64,000 bases of DNA from Pseudomonas paraeruginosa PA7. GTDB taxonomy: Bacteria; Pseudomonadota; Gammaproteobacteria; Pseudomonadales; Pseudomonadaceae. The stretch lies in assembly GCF_000017205.1 (NCBI RefSeq), contig NC_009656.1, positions 4,406,001-4,470,000 on the forward strand, in the 5' to 3' direction. The stretch's first letter is position 1, and every line of letters begins with the position of its first letter. Below the pieces are notes generated by a model. That model saw only the letters and a list, made by a program, of their open reading frames with translations. It had not been told where the DNA came from and did no database searches. This document shows, in pieces, positions 29,094 through 38,685 of this stretch. A program made the position numbers and the translations under genes.

Positions 29094-29134
29094 GAACTCG
29101 AAAACAAAAATAACTTATTGATTTAAAAGGAATT

Positions 29135-29163
29135 AAAAAACAGAAAAGCCCCCTGGCGGGGGC
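29135..29163 (-). terminator. Rho-independent terminator after flgE
   Basis: A GC-only stem (GCCCCC/GGGGGC) is followed on the minus strand by TTTTCTGTTTTTT. It ends the flgBCDE operon. Two further hairpins (29170-29193 and 29197-29218) lie between the flgE stop and this terminator. Confidence 0.88.
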
Positions 29164-29169
29164 TTCGGG

Positions 29170-29218
29170 GGCAACCCCTGGCCGGGGGTTGCCGCTGGCG
29201 GCAAGCGGCCTTGCCGCC
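29170..29218 (-). repeat. Two tandem perfect hairpins between flgE stop and its terminator
   Basis: GGCAACCCC pairs with GGGGTTGCC (29170-29178 and 29185-29193). GGCGGCAAG pairs with CTTGCCGCC (29197-29205 and 29210-29218). With the terminator stem this gives three hairpins in about 70 bp, which may stabilise the hook-gene mRNA 3' end. Confidence 0.6.
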
Positions 29219-29225
29219 ATCATCG

Positions 29226-30641
<1,416 letters not shown>

Positions 30642-31325
30642 TTATTGGCCGATGATCTGTACTTTGGACAGCGCGATGCTGCCCAGGCCGGCGAGGTTGA
30701 GCATCAGCTCGCCGCCGTTCTGCCCCAGGGTGACGCTGTCGACGTTGGCCGGCAGGTAGGTCTGGAGCCCGTAGGTCTTGCCGTCGATCGAGGTCTGCGC
30801 CTCGAACTTGTAGGTGCCCGGCGGCATGATGTTGCCGCTGCTGTCCTTGCCGTCCCACATGAAGCTGACGCTGCCGGCGGCCTGCTGGCCGAGGTTGATG
30901 CGGTTCACCACCGTGCCCTTGTCGTCGTAGACGTTGACCCAGACGTTGCTGCTGGAAACCGGCAGGTTGAGGGATGCCTTGAAGGTGTCCTTGGTATCCA
31001 CCACCGACTTGTCGGTCGCCACGATGACCTTGCGCCCCACCAGCGAGGAAGCCTGCAGGGCCTGCGACGACTGATAGTTGGAGAGGATGCTCTCCATGCT
31101 CTTGTTCAGCGACTGCACGCCTTCGACGGTACTGAACTGGGCCAGCTGGGCGATGAACTCGCCGTTCTGCTGCGGCGACATCGGATCCTGGTTCTTCAGC
31201 TGTGCGACCAGCAGCTTGAGGAACTCGTCCTTGCCGAGGTTGCTGCTGCCCTTGACGCTCTGCCCGGTCTCGGTGGCGCCGGAACCGCTGGCCCGATTAG
31301 TGCTGTTGACGTTATCGATGCTCAT
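30642..31325 (-). CDS. flgD: FlgD, hook cap / hook assembly scaffold
   Basis: FlgD caps the growing hook and is discarded later. The 227-residue protein has an N-terminal conserved part with LGKDEFLKLLVAQLKNQDPM and then NGEFIAQLAQFSTVEGVQ, the classic FlgD signature. The C-terminal FlgD Ig-like domain includes WDGKDSSGNIMPPGTYKFE. It lies 12 bp after flgC. Confidence 0.97.
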   Translation of the reverse strand: MSIDNVNSTNRASGSGATETGQSVKGSSNLGKDEFLKLLVAQLKNQDPMSPQQNGEFIAQLAQFSTVEGVQSLNKSMESILSNYQSSQALQASSLVGRKVIVATDKSVVDTKDTFKASLNLPVSSSNVWVNVYDDKGTVVNRINLGQQAAGSVSFMWDGKDSSGNIMPPGTYKFEAQTSIDGKTYGLQTYLPANVDSVTLGQNGGELMLNLAGLGSIALSKVQIIGQ

Positions 31326-31337
31326 GCTCTACTCCGC

Positions 31338-31778
31338 TCACTGACCCAGGGTCAGGACCTTCTGCATCATCTGTTTGGCGGTGTTCATCATTTCCGCGTT
31401 GGTCTGGAAGGCGCGGCTGGCGGAAATCATGTCGGCCATTTCCTCGACCACGTTCACGTTCGGGTAGTACACATAGCCATTGGCGTCCGCGGCCGGGTGG
31501 TTCGGCTCGTAGCGCGGCATCAGCGAACTCTGGTCCTCGACGATGCCCAGCACCTGCACGCCGGCCCCGGAACTGTCCTGGTCGGCGAACAGCGAACCGC
31601 TGTCGCCCTGGGCCTGCTGGAACATGGTGGAGAACACCGGGTGGCGGGCGCGATAGGTCTTGTCGACGCTGGAGGAAACCGTCTCGGCGTTGGCGATGTT
31701 GCTGGCCACGGTGTTCAGGCGGGTGCTCTGGGCGCTCATGCCGCTACCGGCGATGTTGAAGACACTGGCGAGGGACAT
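31338..31778 (-). CDS. flgC: FlgC, proximal rod protein
   Basis: FlgC is a proximal rod subunit. The 146-residue product starts MSLASVFNIAGSGMSAQSTR and then LNTVASNIANAETVSSS. It ends VNVVEEMADMISASRAFQTN followed by AEMMNTAKQMMQKVLTLGQ. Size and termini match the family. It lies 5 bp after flgB. Confidence 0.97.
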   Translation of the reverse strand: MSLASVFNIAGSGMSAQSTRLNTVASNIANAETVSSSVDKTYRARHPVFSTMFQQAQGDSGSLFADQDSSGAGVQVLGIVEDQSSLMPRYEPNHPAADANGYVYYPNVNVVEEMADMISASRAFQTNAEMMNTAKQMMQKVLTLGQ

Positions 31779-31783
31779 GGCGG

Positions 31784-32191
31784 TTACTCTCCACGCAGGG
31801 CGCTGACCAGCCCTTTGAACTTGCTGTTGAGGAAGGTGAAGGACGCCTGGAAGTGCATGGCGTTCTCGGCGTAGTTGGCCTGCTCGATCTGCGCGTCGAC
31901 GGTGTTCTGGTCGATCGACGGCTGCACCGGGATGCGGTACTGCAGGCTGCCCTCGCCCATGCCGAAGCCCTCGGCGGCGATATGCCGCTCGTTGGTGGTG
32001 CGGGTGGCGAAGGTGCCCTTGGCGGCCTTGTCCTTCTGTTCGGCGAGAACCGCGCCGAAATCCAGGTCGCGAGCCTTGTAGTTCGGGGTGTCGGCGTTGG
32101 CCAGGTTGTTGGCCAGCACTTCGGCGCGCTGGGCGCGGAAGCTGAGGGCCTGCGGGTGGATACCGAGTGCTCTGTCGAAACTGATGCTCAT
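31784..32191 (-). CDS. flgB: FlgB, proximal rod protein
   Basis: FlgB is the first rod subunit after FliE. The 135-residue protein has ALSFRAQRAEVLANNLANAD (axial motif) and DTPNYKARDLDFGAVL. It ends NAMHFQASFTFLNSKFKGLV. I chose the ATG at 32191 (MSISFDRALG); the longer reading from 32230 runs into the promoter. First gene of the flgBCDE operon. Confidence 0.97.
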   Translation of the reverse strand: MSISFDRALGIHPQALSFRAQRAEVLANNLANADTPNYKARDLDFGAVLAEQKDKAAKGTFATRTTNERHIAAEGFGMGEGSLQYRIPVQPSIDQNTVDAQIEQANYAENAMHFQASFTFLNSKFKGLVSALRGE

Positions 32192-32236
32192 GGCTGCGAA
32201 CCTGTTTGCCGGTATGGCTATCGTCGCCAATACTTC

Positions 32237-32252
32237 AGCAAGGGGCGTGCCA
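32237..32252 (-). promoter_or_regulatory. RpoN (sigma-54) promoter of flgBCDE
   Basis: The minus strand reads TGGCACG-CCCC-TTGCT, a perfect -24/-12 element, 45 bp before the flgB start, with an AT-rich stretch just upstream (32253-32290). The other bases of the gap to 32436 hold short GGCAAGCGGC repeats and the terminator below; no gene is visible. Confidence 0.94.
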
Positions 32253-32371
32253 GATATAAAAAATCATTTTAATTCAAATAGTTGAATGAAAAACGGGGCT
32301 TCCCGACAACGGCAAGCGGCAAGGCATTTCCGCTTGCCGGCAAGGGTGGCAAGCGGCAGGCCCGCCTCCCC

Positions 32372-32409
32372 GGCAAACGAAAAAGGCCCGATATCGTGGA
32401 TATCGGGCC
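32372..32409 (-). terminator. Rho-independent terminator after the DUF5064 gene
   Basis: A perfect 11-bp stem (GGCCCGATATC/GATATCGGGCC, 3-nt loop) is followed on the minus strand by TTTTTCGTTT. It prevents read-through into the flgB promoter region. Confidence 0.88.
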
Positions 32410-32436
32410 CTTCCCTTGTCGGCAAAAGGGAGCGCG

Positions 32437-32799
32437 TCACTCGTGGCGGATGATCCGCTCCAGGTCCACCGGCTCGCCCGGGTGGGCGTGCAGCTTGTCG
32501 CGGATGTCCTCGAACATCGCATCGTATTCCTTGTGCACCCGGGTGATCGCGCCGAATTTCGGGTGCAGCCCGTGCTTCTGGGCGACCCGGGTGGCGTCGC
32601 TGGCGAAGTTGAAGGCGGTATCGCGCGGCAGCTCGAAGGAGTCGCTGAAGGGCTTGCCGTCGATCTCGCCGTCCATGTCGAAGTGCACATAGGCGCCGCT
32701 TTCGGCGTTGTGCCGCACCTCGTAGCGGATATGGATGTTGATGTCTTGCTGGTCGAGGCCGGGCAGGCTGACCAGATGGAGGTGGCCGGGTTCGAACAT
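32437..32799 (-). CDS. DUF5064 family protein of unknown function
   Basis: A 120-residue soluble protein starting MFEPGHLHLVSLPGLDQQDI. It has no signal peptide or membrane segment. Notable features are the beta-rich first half (INIHIRYEVRHNAESGAYVHF, then DGEIDGKPFSDSFELP) and a helical charged second half. Similar small proteins are widespread in Pseudomonas and I recall them as DUF5064. No role is known. It has its own terminator and lies 66 bp after the DUF2288 gene on the same strand. Confidence 0.83.
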   Translation of the reverse strand: MFEPGHLHLVSLPGLDQQDINIHIRYEVRHNAESGAYVHFDMDGEIDGKPFSDSFELPRDTAFNFASDATRVAQKHGLHPKFGAITRVHKEYDAMFEDIRDKLHAHPGEPVDLERIIRHE

Positions 32800-32865
32800 G
32801 ACGAGTCTCCTGGTGGGAATCGGGATCAGTCTAGCCAGGGTCCGAGGAAAGAAAACCGCCCTGGA

Positions 32866-33183
32866 TCAGTGCAACGTCTCTTTTTCCGCGCGCTCCTGGA
32901 TGACCACCCAGGGCGCCACCACCACTGCCCAGAGGGGCGGGTCGCGCTCCAGGAAATCCTTCGCCGCCGCTTCTTCCACCTTGCCCAGCCCTCCGCCGGC
33001 GAGCCAGGCCGCGACCTTCTCGCGATCGTCCTCGGCCAGTGCCGCGGCGACCTCCACCAGGTCCAGGGCGGCGTCGACCTGGAGCAACGCGCCACGGGCG
33101 AAGAACGGTTGCAGCTCGGCCCAGGAAATGACCGCGGTTTCGCCGAGCAGCTTGGCATAGAGGGTGCTAGTTTGTTCTGTCAT
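32866..33183 (-). CDS. DUF2288 family protein of unknown function
   Basis: A 105-residue cytoplasmic protein starting MTEQTSTLYAKLLGETAVISW. The segment WAELQPFFARGALLQVDAAL followed by DLVEVAAALAEDDREKV is typical of the DUF2288 family. It continues with a Val/Trp-rich end (LWAVVVAPWVVIQERAEKE). No function is known. The ATG at 33183 was chosen; the reading from 33252 lacks a ribosome site. It is divergent from braC across a 299-bp gap. Confidence 0.83.
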   Translation of the reverse strand: MTEQTSTLYAKLLGETAVISWAELQPFFARGALLQVDAALDLVEVAAALAEDDREKVAAWLAGGGLGKVEEAAAKDFLERDPPLWAVVVAPWVVIQERAEKETLH

Positions 33184-33371
33184 GGGATCTACCTGGATTG
33201 CATGGACGCCATGATAGCGTCCGCCGGTAGCCCACGACAGCCGAAGGAACACCGGGTCCAGGGAGGTGATGCAGGCCCACGCCGTTTTTCTATACGTTTA
33301 TGTCAACCAGGCGACAGGATTCACGGGAGCTCGCCGTGCCGTGCTTTTCAAGCGACGAAGCGCCGCTCTAC

Positions 33372-33387
33372 ACTGTACCGGTACAGT
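33372..33387. promoter_or_regulatory. Perfect 16-bp palindrome upstream of braC, candidate operator
   Basis: ACTGTACC-GGTACAGT is an exact inverted repeat, 95 bp before the braC ATG, in the divergent gap between the DUF2288 gene and braC. The spacing of the CTG/CAG ends (8 bp) does not fit a LexA box. The binding protein is unknown. The rest of the gap holds no clear promoter match that I can support. Confidence 0.45.
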
Positions 33388-33482
33388 TCCCGGGGTCCGT
33401 CCATGACGATCACCCGGTCTCCTCCGGCCGCCACGGCCGCGAGACTACAACAATGACAACACACAAGAAGAGTGGAGCACGT

Positions 33483-34604
33483 ATGAAGAAGGGTACTCAG
33501 CGTCTATCCCGCCTGTTCGCCGCGATGGCCCTCGCCGGGTTCGCCAGTTACTCCATGGCCGCCGACACCATCAAGATCGCCCTGGCTGGCCCGGTCACCG
33601 GTCCGGTGGCCCAGTACGGCGACATGCAGCGCGCCGGTGCGCTGATGGCGATCGAACAGATCAACAAGGCAGGCGGCGTGAACGGCGCCCAGCTCGAAGG
33701 CGTGATCTACGACGACGCCTGCGATCCCAAGCAGGCCGTGGCGGTCGCCAACAAGGTGGTCAACGACGGCGTCAAGTTCGTGGTCGGCCATGTCTGCTCC
33801 AGCTCCACCCAGCCCGCCACCGACATCTACGAAGACGAAGGCGTGCTGATGATCACCCCCTCGGCCACCGCCCCGGAAATCACCTCGCGCGGCTACAAGC
33901 TGATCTTCCGCACCATCGGCCTGGACAACATGCAGGGTCCGGTGGCTGGCAAGTTCATCGCCGAGCGCTACAAGGACAAGACCATCGCGGTGCTGCACGA
34001 CAAGCAGCAGTACGGCGAAGGCATCGCCACCGAAGTGAAGAAGACCCTGGAGGCCGCGGGTGTCAAGGTCGCCGTCTTCGAGGGCCTGAACGCCGGGGAC
34101 AAGGACTTCAACGCGCTGATCAGCAAGCTGAAGAAGGCCGGCGTACAGTTCGTCTACTTCGGCGGCTACCACCCGGAAATGGGCCTGCTGCTGCGCCAGG
34201 CCAAGCAGGCCGGCCTGGACGCACGCTTCATGGGTCCGGAAGGGGTCGGCAACAGCGAGATCACGGCGATCGCCGGGGACGCCTCGGAAGGCATGCTGGC
34301 GACCCTGCCGCGGGCCTTCGAGCAGGATCCGAAGAACAAGGCCCTGATCGATGCCTTCAAGGCCAAGAACCAGGACCCGAGCGGCATCTTCGTCCTGCCG
34401 TCCTACTCCGCCGTGACCGTGATCGCCAAGGGCATCGAGAAGGCTGGCGCGGCCGACCCGGAGAAGGTCGCCGAGGCCCTGCGCGCCAATACCTTCGAGA
34501 CGCCGACCGGCACTCTCGGGTTCGACGAGAAGGGTGACCTGAAGAACTTCGACTTCACCGTCTACGAGTGGCACAAGGACGCCACCCGGACCGAGGTCAA
34601 GTAA
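33483..34604 (+). CDS. braC: BraC, periplasmic Leu/Ile/Val/Ala-binding protein
   Basis: The periplasmic substrate-binding protein of the high-affinity branched-chain amino-acid (LIV-I) ABC transporter. The 373-residue precursor has a Sec signal (MKKGTQRLSRLFAAMALAG ... SMA, cleaved before ADTIKIALAGPVTGP). Family features include YDDACDPKQAVAVANKVVND with the conserved Cys pair region and VVGHVCSSSTQPATDIY. I chose the ATG at 33483, which gives the known 373-residue length; upstream in-frame starts lack a signal peptide. First gene of braCDEFG, separated from braD by an attenuator-like hairpin. Confidence 0.97.
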   Translation: MKKGTQRLSRLFAAMALAGFASYSMAADTIKIALAGPVTGPVAQYGDMQRAGALMAIEQINKAGGVNGAQLEGVIYDDACDPKQAVAVANKVVNDGVKFVVGHVCSSSTQPATDIYEDEGVLMITPSATAPEITSRGYKLIFRTIGLDNMQGPVAGKFIAERYKDKTIAVLHDKQQYGEGIATEVKKTLEAAGVKVAVFEGLNAGDKDFNALISKLKKAGVQFVYFGGYHPEMGLLLRQAKQAGLDARFMGPEGVGNSEITAIAGDASEGMLATLPRAFEQDPKNKALIDAFKAKNQDPSGIFVLPSYSAVTVIAKGIEKAGAADPEKVAEALRANTFETPTGTLGFDEKGDLKNFDFTVYEWHKDATRTEVK

Positions 34605-34620
34605 GCATCGTTGCAGTACG

Positions 34621-34653
34621 AAGCCCACGTCACCCACCGTGGGCTTTGTTTTA
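34621..34653 (+). terminator. Intercistronic terminator/attenuator between braC and braD
   Basis: A 9-bp stem (AAGCCCACG/CGTGGGCTT, 8-nt loop) is followed by TTTGTTTTA. It lies 17 bp after the braC stop. Partial termination here would raise binding-protein expression over the membrane components, as is usual for such operons. The rest of the 262-bp gap has no gene. Confidence 0.8.
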
Positions 34654-34866
34654 GCACCCGCAGATGATTCCGCGCACGGCGGCCCGACAGGAGCAGGCGA
34701 AGACCGGCAGCGTTCACCGTTGGTGGACGGGAGCCCGGTTTTCCCCCGCGTCCCGGCGGCCCGCCGCGCGCCGGATCGTCGCGGGTCTCAGCAGCGTTCC
34801 GGCCCCACACCCGCGAGCCGAACGTTTTCCTGCCGTACAACGGCGGGCGTTTAGCGAGAGAGTCCC

Positions 34867-35786
<920 letters not shown>

Positions 35787-35790
<4 letters not shown>

Positions 35791-37040
35791 GCCAGTCCCT
35801 CAAGCGCGCTCTGTTCAGCGCCCTCCTCGTCATCCTGGTGTCCTATCCGATCCTCGGCCTGAAGCTGCGCACCGTCGGCATCAAGCTCGAGGTCCTCGGC
35901 GCGGACGCACAGACCCTCTGGACCATCGCCGCGGCCGCCGTGGCCATGTTCGTCTGGCAGCTGTTCCGCGACCGCATCCCGCTCAAGCTGGGCCGCGGGG
36001 TCGGTTACAAGGTCAACGGCAGCGGCCTGAAGAACTTCCTCAGCCTGCCGTCGACCCAGCGCTGGGCCGTGCTCGCCCTGGTCGTGGTGGCGTTCGTCTG
36101 GCCGTTCTTCGCCTCGCGCGGGGCGGTGGACATCGCCACCCTGATCCTGATCTACGTGATGCTCGGCATCGGCCTGAACATCGTGGTCGGCCTGGCCGGC
36201 CTGCTCGACCTCGGCTATGTCGGCTTCTACGCGGTGGGCGCCTATACCTACGCGCTGCTCGCCGAGTACGCCGGGTTCGGTTTCTGGACCGCCCTGCCGA
36301 TCGCCGGGATGATGGCCGCGCTGTTCGGTTTCCTCCTCGGCTTCCCGGTACTGCGCCTGCGCGGCGACTACCTGGCGATCGTGACCCTCGGCTTCGGCGA
36401 GATCATCCGTATCCTGCTGCGCAACATGACCGAGATCACCGGCGGCCCCAACGGCATCGGCTCGATCCCCAAGCCGACCCTGTTCGGCCTGACTTTCGAG
36501 CGCCGCGCGCCGGAAGGCATGCAGACCTTCCACGAATTCTTCGGCATCGCCTACAACACCAACTACAAGGTCATCCTGCTCTATGTCATCGCCCTGCTGC
36601 TGGTGCTGCTGGCCCTGTTCGTGATCAACCGGCTGATGCGCATGCCGATCGGTCGCGCCTGGGAAGCGCTGCGCGAGGATGAGGTGGCCTGCCGCGCGCT
36701 CGGCCTCAACCCGACCATCGTCAAGCTCTCCGCCTTCACCATCGGCGCCAGCTTCGCCGGTTTCGCCGGCAGCTTCTTCGCCGCGCGCCAGGGCCTGGTG
36801 ACTCCGGAGTCCTTCACCTTCATCGAGTCGGCGATGATCCTCGCGATCGTCGTGCTCGGCGGCATGGGCTCGCAGCTCGGCGTGATCCTCGCCGCGGTGG
36901 TGATGGTGCTGCTCCAGGAAATGCGCGGATTCAACGAATACCGCATGCTGATCTTCGGCCTGACCATGATCGTGATGATGATCTGGCGTCCCCAGGGACT
37001 GCTGCCGATGCAACGCCCGCACCTGGAGCTGAAGCCATGA
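35787..37040 (+). CDS. braE: BraE, inner-membrane permease of LIV-I transporter
   Basis: A LivM-type permease of 417 residues. The N-terminal 100 residues carry an extra hydrophobic region typical of Pseudomonas BraE. The core has [20 protein letters not shown], then [19 protein letters not shown]. The ATPase-contact loop reads [20 protein letters not shown]. It overlaps braD and braF by four bases each. Confidence 0.97.
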
Positions 37041-37804
37041 GCCGACCGATTCTCGAAGTGAGCGGCCTGACCATGCGCTTCGGCGGCCTGCTGGCCGTCA
37101 ACGGCGTCAACCTGAAGGTCGAGGAAAAGCAGGTGGTCTCGATGATCGGCCCGAACGGTGCCGGCAAGACCACCGTGTTCAACTGCCTGACCGGCTTCTA
37201 CCAGCCCACCGGCGGCCTGATCCGCCTCGATGGCGAGGAGATCCAGGGCCTGCCCGGTCACAGGATCGCTCGCAAGGGCGTGGTGAGGACGTTCCAGAAT
37301 GTCCGCCTGTTCAAGGAAATGACCGCGGTGGAGAACCTGCTGGTCGCCCAGCACCGCCACCTCAACACCAACTTCCTCGCCGGCCTGTTCAAGACCCCGG
37401 CGTTCCGCCGCAGCGAGCGCGAGGCCATGGAGTACGCCGCGCACTGGCTGGAGGAAGTCAACCTCACCGAGTTCGCCAACCGCAGCGCCGGCACCCTCGC
37501 CTACGGCCAGCAGCGGCGTCTGGAGATCGCCCGCTGCATGATGACCCGCCCGCGGATCCTCATGCTCGACGAGCCGGCCGCCGGCCTCAACCCGAAGGAG
37601 ACCGACGACCTCAAGGCGCTGATCGCCAAGCTGCGCAGCGAGCACAACGTGACGGTGCTGCTGATCGAGCACGACATGAAGCTGGTGATGAGCATTTCCG
37701 ACCATATCGTGGTGATCAACCAGGGCGCCCCCCTGGCCGACGGGACGCCGGAGCAGATCCGCGACAACCCGGACGTGATCAAGGCTTATCTGGGGGAAGC
37801 GTGA
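37037..37804 (+). CDS. braF: BraF, ATP-binding protein of LIV-I transporter
   Basis: A LivG-type ATPase of 255 residues. Walker A is GPNGAGKTT, the Q loop and C-motif region read [17 protein letters not shown], and Walker B is [14 protein letters not shown]. The C-motif has AYGQQ instead of the canonical SGGQQ, as is usual in LivG proteins. It overlaps braE by four bases and is followed immediately by braG. Confidence 0.97.
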   Translation: MSRPILEVSGLTMRFGGLLAVNGVNLKVEEKQVVSMIGPNGAGKTTVFNCLTGFYQPTGGLIRLDGEEIQGLPGHRIARKGVVRTFQNVRLFKEMTAVENLLVAQHRHLNTNFLAGLFKTPAFRRSEREAMEYAAHWLEEVNLTEFANRSAGTLAYGQQRRLEIARCMMTRPRILMLDEPAAGLNPKETDDLKALIAKLRSEHNVTVLLIEHDMKLVMSISDHIVVINQGAPLADGTPEQIRDNPDVIKAYLGEA

Positions 37805-37806
37805 GC

Positions 37807-38508
37807 ATGCTGAGTTTCCACAAGGTTTCCACCTACTACGGCAAGATCCAGGCGCTGCACGACGTCAGCGTGGAAGTGAAGAAAGGCGAGATCGTCACCC
37901 TGATCGGCGCCAACGGCGCCGGCAAGTCGACCCTGCTGATGACCCTCTGCGGCTCGCCGCAGGCGGCCAGCGGCAGCATCCGCTACGAAGGCGAGGAACT
38001 GGTCGGCCTGCCCTCCTCCAGCATCATGCGCAAGAGCATCGCGGTGGTCCCGGAAGGCCGCCGGGTATTCTCCCGCCTGACGGTGGAAGAAAACCTGGCG
38101 ATGGGCGGCTTCTTCACCGACAAGGACGACTACCAGGTGCAGATGGACAAGGTGCTGGAACTCTTCCCGCGCCTGAAGGAACGCTACGAACAGCGCGCCG
38201 GGACCATGTCCGGCGGCGAACAGCAGATGCTCGCCATCGGCCGCGCGCTGATGAGCAAGCCGAAGCTGTTGCTGCTGGACGAACCTTCGCTCGGCCTGGC
38301 GCCGATCATCATCCAGCAGATCTTCGAGATCATCGAGCAGCTGCGTCGCGAAGGCGTCACCGTGTTCCTCGTCGAGCAGAACGCCAACCAGGCGCTGAAG
38401 CTCGCCGACCGCGCCTACGTGCTGGAGAACGGCCGGATCGTCATGCACGACACCGGCGCCGCCCTGCTGACCAACCCGAAGGTGCGCGACGCCTACCTCG
38501 GCGGCTGA
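37807..38508 (+). CDS. braG: BraG, second ATP-binding protein of LIV-I transporter
   Basis: A LivF-type ATPase of 233 residues. Walker A is GANGAGKSTL, the C-motif is MSGGEQQMLAIGRAL, and Walker B is KLLLLDEPSLGLAP. I chose the ATG at 37807, which gives the known length and has GGGGGA about 10 bp upstream. A GTG at 37801, which overlaps the braF stop, is possible but too close to that site. It pairs with BraF as the nucleotide-binding heterodimer. Confidence 0.96.
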   Translation: MLSFHKVSTYYGKIQALHDVSVEVKKGEIVTLIGANGAGKSTLLMTLCGSPQAASGSIRYEGEELVGLPSSSIMRKSIAVVPEGRRVFSRLTVEENLAMGGFFTDKDDYQVQMDKVLELFPRLKERYEQRAGTMSGGEQQMLAIGRALMSKPKLLLLDEPSLGLAPIIIQQIFEIIEQLRREGVTVFLVEQNANQALKLADRAYVLENGRIVMHDTGAALLTNPKVRDAYLGG

Positions 38509-38561
38509 GCACCGTCCCGCCGGAGACATCAGCGGATACGAAAACGGCCCTGATGGGCTAA

Positions 38562-38674
38562 TGCCAGTCAGTCAAGCCTTTGAGCGAGAGGCTTCTCGCT
38601 CACCTCGATGAGAAGGCCCAAGAAAACGGCGCTTCCCTCGCTTGAGGAAGCGCCGTTTTCTTAACTGACCGGCA
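38562..38674. repeat. 113-bp element with imperfect 15-bp terminal inverted repeats, possible MITE
   Basis: TGCCAGTCAGTCAAG (38562-38576) faces CTTAACTGACCGGCA (38660-38674), with 13 of 15 positions pairing. Inside lie an 8-bp hairpin (GAGCGAGA/TCTCGCTC, 38582-38601) and the 17-bp stem of the bidirectional terminator. No coding capacity and no obvious target duplication. It fills the gap between braG and the TPR gene. Confidence 0.45.
38620..38662. terminator. Bidirectional terminator between braG and the TPR gene
   Basis: A perfect 17-bp stem begins AAGAAAACGGCGCTTCC and ends GGAAGCGCCGTTTTCTT, with a 9-nt loop. It gives a T-containing tail on both strands (TTTTCTT), so it can end braCDEFG on the plus strand and the TPR gene on the minus strand. 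Confidence 0.9.
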
Positions 38675-38685
38675 TGACCTGCTGG

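Noticed and set aside
33372-33387. LexA (SOS) box upstream of braC
   Set aside because: The CTG and CAG ends are 8 bp apart; a LexA box has 10 bp between them.
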